Positions 14,784-15,530 of a stretch of 15,530 nt of DNA are shown here, piece by piece. The notes under the pieces are model-generated. The model was given only the letters and a program-made list of their open reading frames with translations, was not told where the DNA came from and made no database searches. The stretch is from NCBI GenBank assembly GCA_049657775.1, contig JBASNZ010000073.1, positions 1 to 15,530 on the forward strand, given 5' to 3'. Position 1 is the stretch's first letter; the number at the start of each line of letters is the position of its first letter. The position numbers and the translations under genes are program-made. This DNA is from JBASNZ01 sp049657775. Its GTDB lineage: Bacteria; Actinomycetota; Coriobacteriia; Anaerosomatales; Anaerosomataceae.

Positions 14784-15309
14784 AGCGGCACGCACCGGAT
14801 TGGTGCAGGTCTATACCGGCGACGGCAAGGGCAAGACCACCGCGGGTGTCGGACAGGCCGTGCGGGCCAGGGGGGCCGGACTCGAAGTCGCGTTCGTGCA
14901 GTTCGTGAAGGGCGGTCCCCGCTCGAGTGAGCTTGCGATGCTCGAGGAGCTCGGCGTTGTGGTGTCGCGTCCGGCCGAAGCCTCGACGGGGCTTCTTGGC
15001 GCGGGACCCACCGACGAGGACTACCGTGCTGCGGCCGAGGCGTGGGAGATAGCGGCCGATGCGATCGGTTCGGGGCGCTACGACGTGGTCGTGCTCGACG
15101 AGGCCTGCGTCGCGCTCGCGCACGGGTTCATCGACGAGCCTGCCGTACTCGCCGCGCTCGCGCAGCGCCCCACGCACGTCGAGGTCGTGCTTACCGGTCG
15201 CGGCGCACCCGGAGGACTTCTGGAGATAGCGGATCTGGTTACCGAGATGACGCTCCGCAAGCATCCGTACGACCGTGGCGTGCCGGCTCGCCGGGGGATC
15301 GAGTACTAG
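14776..15309 (+). CDS. cobO: ATP:corrinoid adenosyltransferase CobO/BtuR
   Basis: 177 residues. The GTG at 14776 is chosen because AAGGAGG ends six bases upstream; an in-frame TTG at 14755 lacks this. The P-loop GDGKGKTTA (15-23), QFVKG (42-46), Walker B-like VVVLDE (104-109) and the family's C-terminal KHPYDRG with RRGIEY are all present. The enzyme transfers the adenosyl group of ATP to reduced corrinoid, making coenzyme B12 from imported cobamides. It overlaps the end of btuD by eight bases and closes the riboswitch-controlled operon, so uptake and activation are regulated together. Confidence 0.93.
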   Translation: MTEAARTGLVQVYTGDGKGKTTAGVGQAVRARGAGLEVAFVQFVKGGPRSSELAMLEELGVVVSRPAEASTGLLGAGPTDEDYRAAAEAWEIAADAIGSGRYDVVVLDEACVALAHGFIDEPAVLAALAQRPTHVEVVLTGRGAPGGLLEIADLVTEMTLRKHPYDRGVPARRGIEY

Positions 15310-15375
15310 CGCATCTCGACCGCGCAGACCGCGAGCCGCGTTGGTGCGTGACGGTCGGCGCCGCTAGCCTCGATA

Positions 15376-15406
15376 TTTCACGAAGCGACTGAGATTCACG
15401 CGTGAA
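15376..15406. promoter_or_regulatory. Candidate operator: TTCACG direct repeat with a 12-bp palindrome
   Basis: TTCACGCGTGAA (15395-15406) is a perfect palindrome, and the half-site TTCACG occurs again at 15377-15382, eighteen bases (nearly two helical turns) upstream. It lies just before the only promoter-like sequence ahead of the last gene. The cognate regulator is unknown. Confidence 0.4.
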
Positions 15407-15433
15407 AAGAGCGACGGTGGCCCTCTGAGCTGG

Positions 15434-15439
15434 GATAAT
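15434..15439 (+). promoter_or_regulatory. Candidate -10 element for the last gene
   Basis: GATAAT matches the TATAAT consensus at five of six positions, 45 bases before the ATG. No clear -35 at 16-18 bases. The TTCACG palindrome lies 27 bases upstream, a position suited to a regulator. Confidence 0.35.
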
Positions 15440-15484
15440 GGTAGTTGCGAAACATCCATGAACCCGCCGGAAAGGAACACCGTC

Positions 15485-15530
15485 ATGGTGAACGCTACCA
15501 CGCCAGCCTCCAGCTTTGAAGTCACGTGCG
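15485..15530 (+). CDS. Start of an unidentified gene, cut by the window edge
   Basis: An ATG with AAAGGAA eight bases upstream opens a frame of 15 codons (MVNATTPASSFEVTC) running off the right edge. Too short to recognise. It is separated from cobO by 175 bases containing its own promoter-like and operator-like sequences, so it is probably a separate transcription unit. Confidence 0.55.
   Translation, partial: MVNATTPASSFEVTC

Overview
The window is GC-rich, with GTG as well as ATG starts and good Shine-Dalgarno sites. It combines a Gram-positive wall-binding module (cell wall binding repeat 2, CWB2) with large multiheme c-type cytochromes and an anaerobe-style B12 uptake locus. This points to an anaerobic, probably metal- or electrode-respiring actinobacterium, with deep-branching Coriobacteriia relatives the best guess. 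The taxonomy is inferred from gene content, not from a marker gene.

Left edge (1-496): the 3' part of a tRNA-Met (initiator type) whose 5' side does not pair within the window, its downstream terminator, and about 390 bases of leader without a convincing gene. Electron-transfer block (497-5284, + strand): a secreted nine-heme cytochrome with three CWB2 repeats inserted between heme 1 and heme 2 and an NrfA-like C-terminal half. It is followed by a membrane-anchored cytochrome built from seven successive triheme modules of about 63 residues (21 CXXCH) plus one N-terminal CXXCK.

Lipid block (5281-11176): a minus-strand YghO/bacterial-ceramide-synthase-like acyltransferase. Divergent from it is a plus-strand run of LpxL/PatA-type acyltransferase, CDP-alcohol phosphatidyltransferase, patatin-like lipase and a CcmC-like heme-handling membrane protein. 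A probably frameshifted small membrane gene follows, then a minus-strand serine palmitoyltransferase (SPT)-like enzyme. SPT plus a YghO-type N-acyltransferase are two of the core steps of bacterial ceramide synthesis, so the block is a candidate sphingolipid (or related amino-lipid) locus in a Gram-positive, cytochrome-rich organism. No ketone reductase or dedicated acyl carrier protein is visible here.

Corrinoid block (11258-15309, + strand): a cobalamin riboswitch with its own terminator and a candidate antiterminator controls a tight operon of BtuF lipoprotein, BtuC permease, BtuD ATPase with an extra C-terminal domain, and CobO corrinoid adenosyltransferase. The right edge has a TTCACG-type palindrome and the first 15 codons of another gene.
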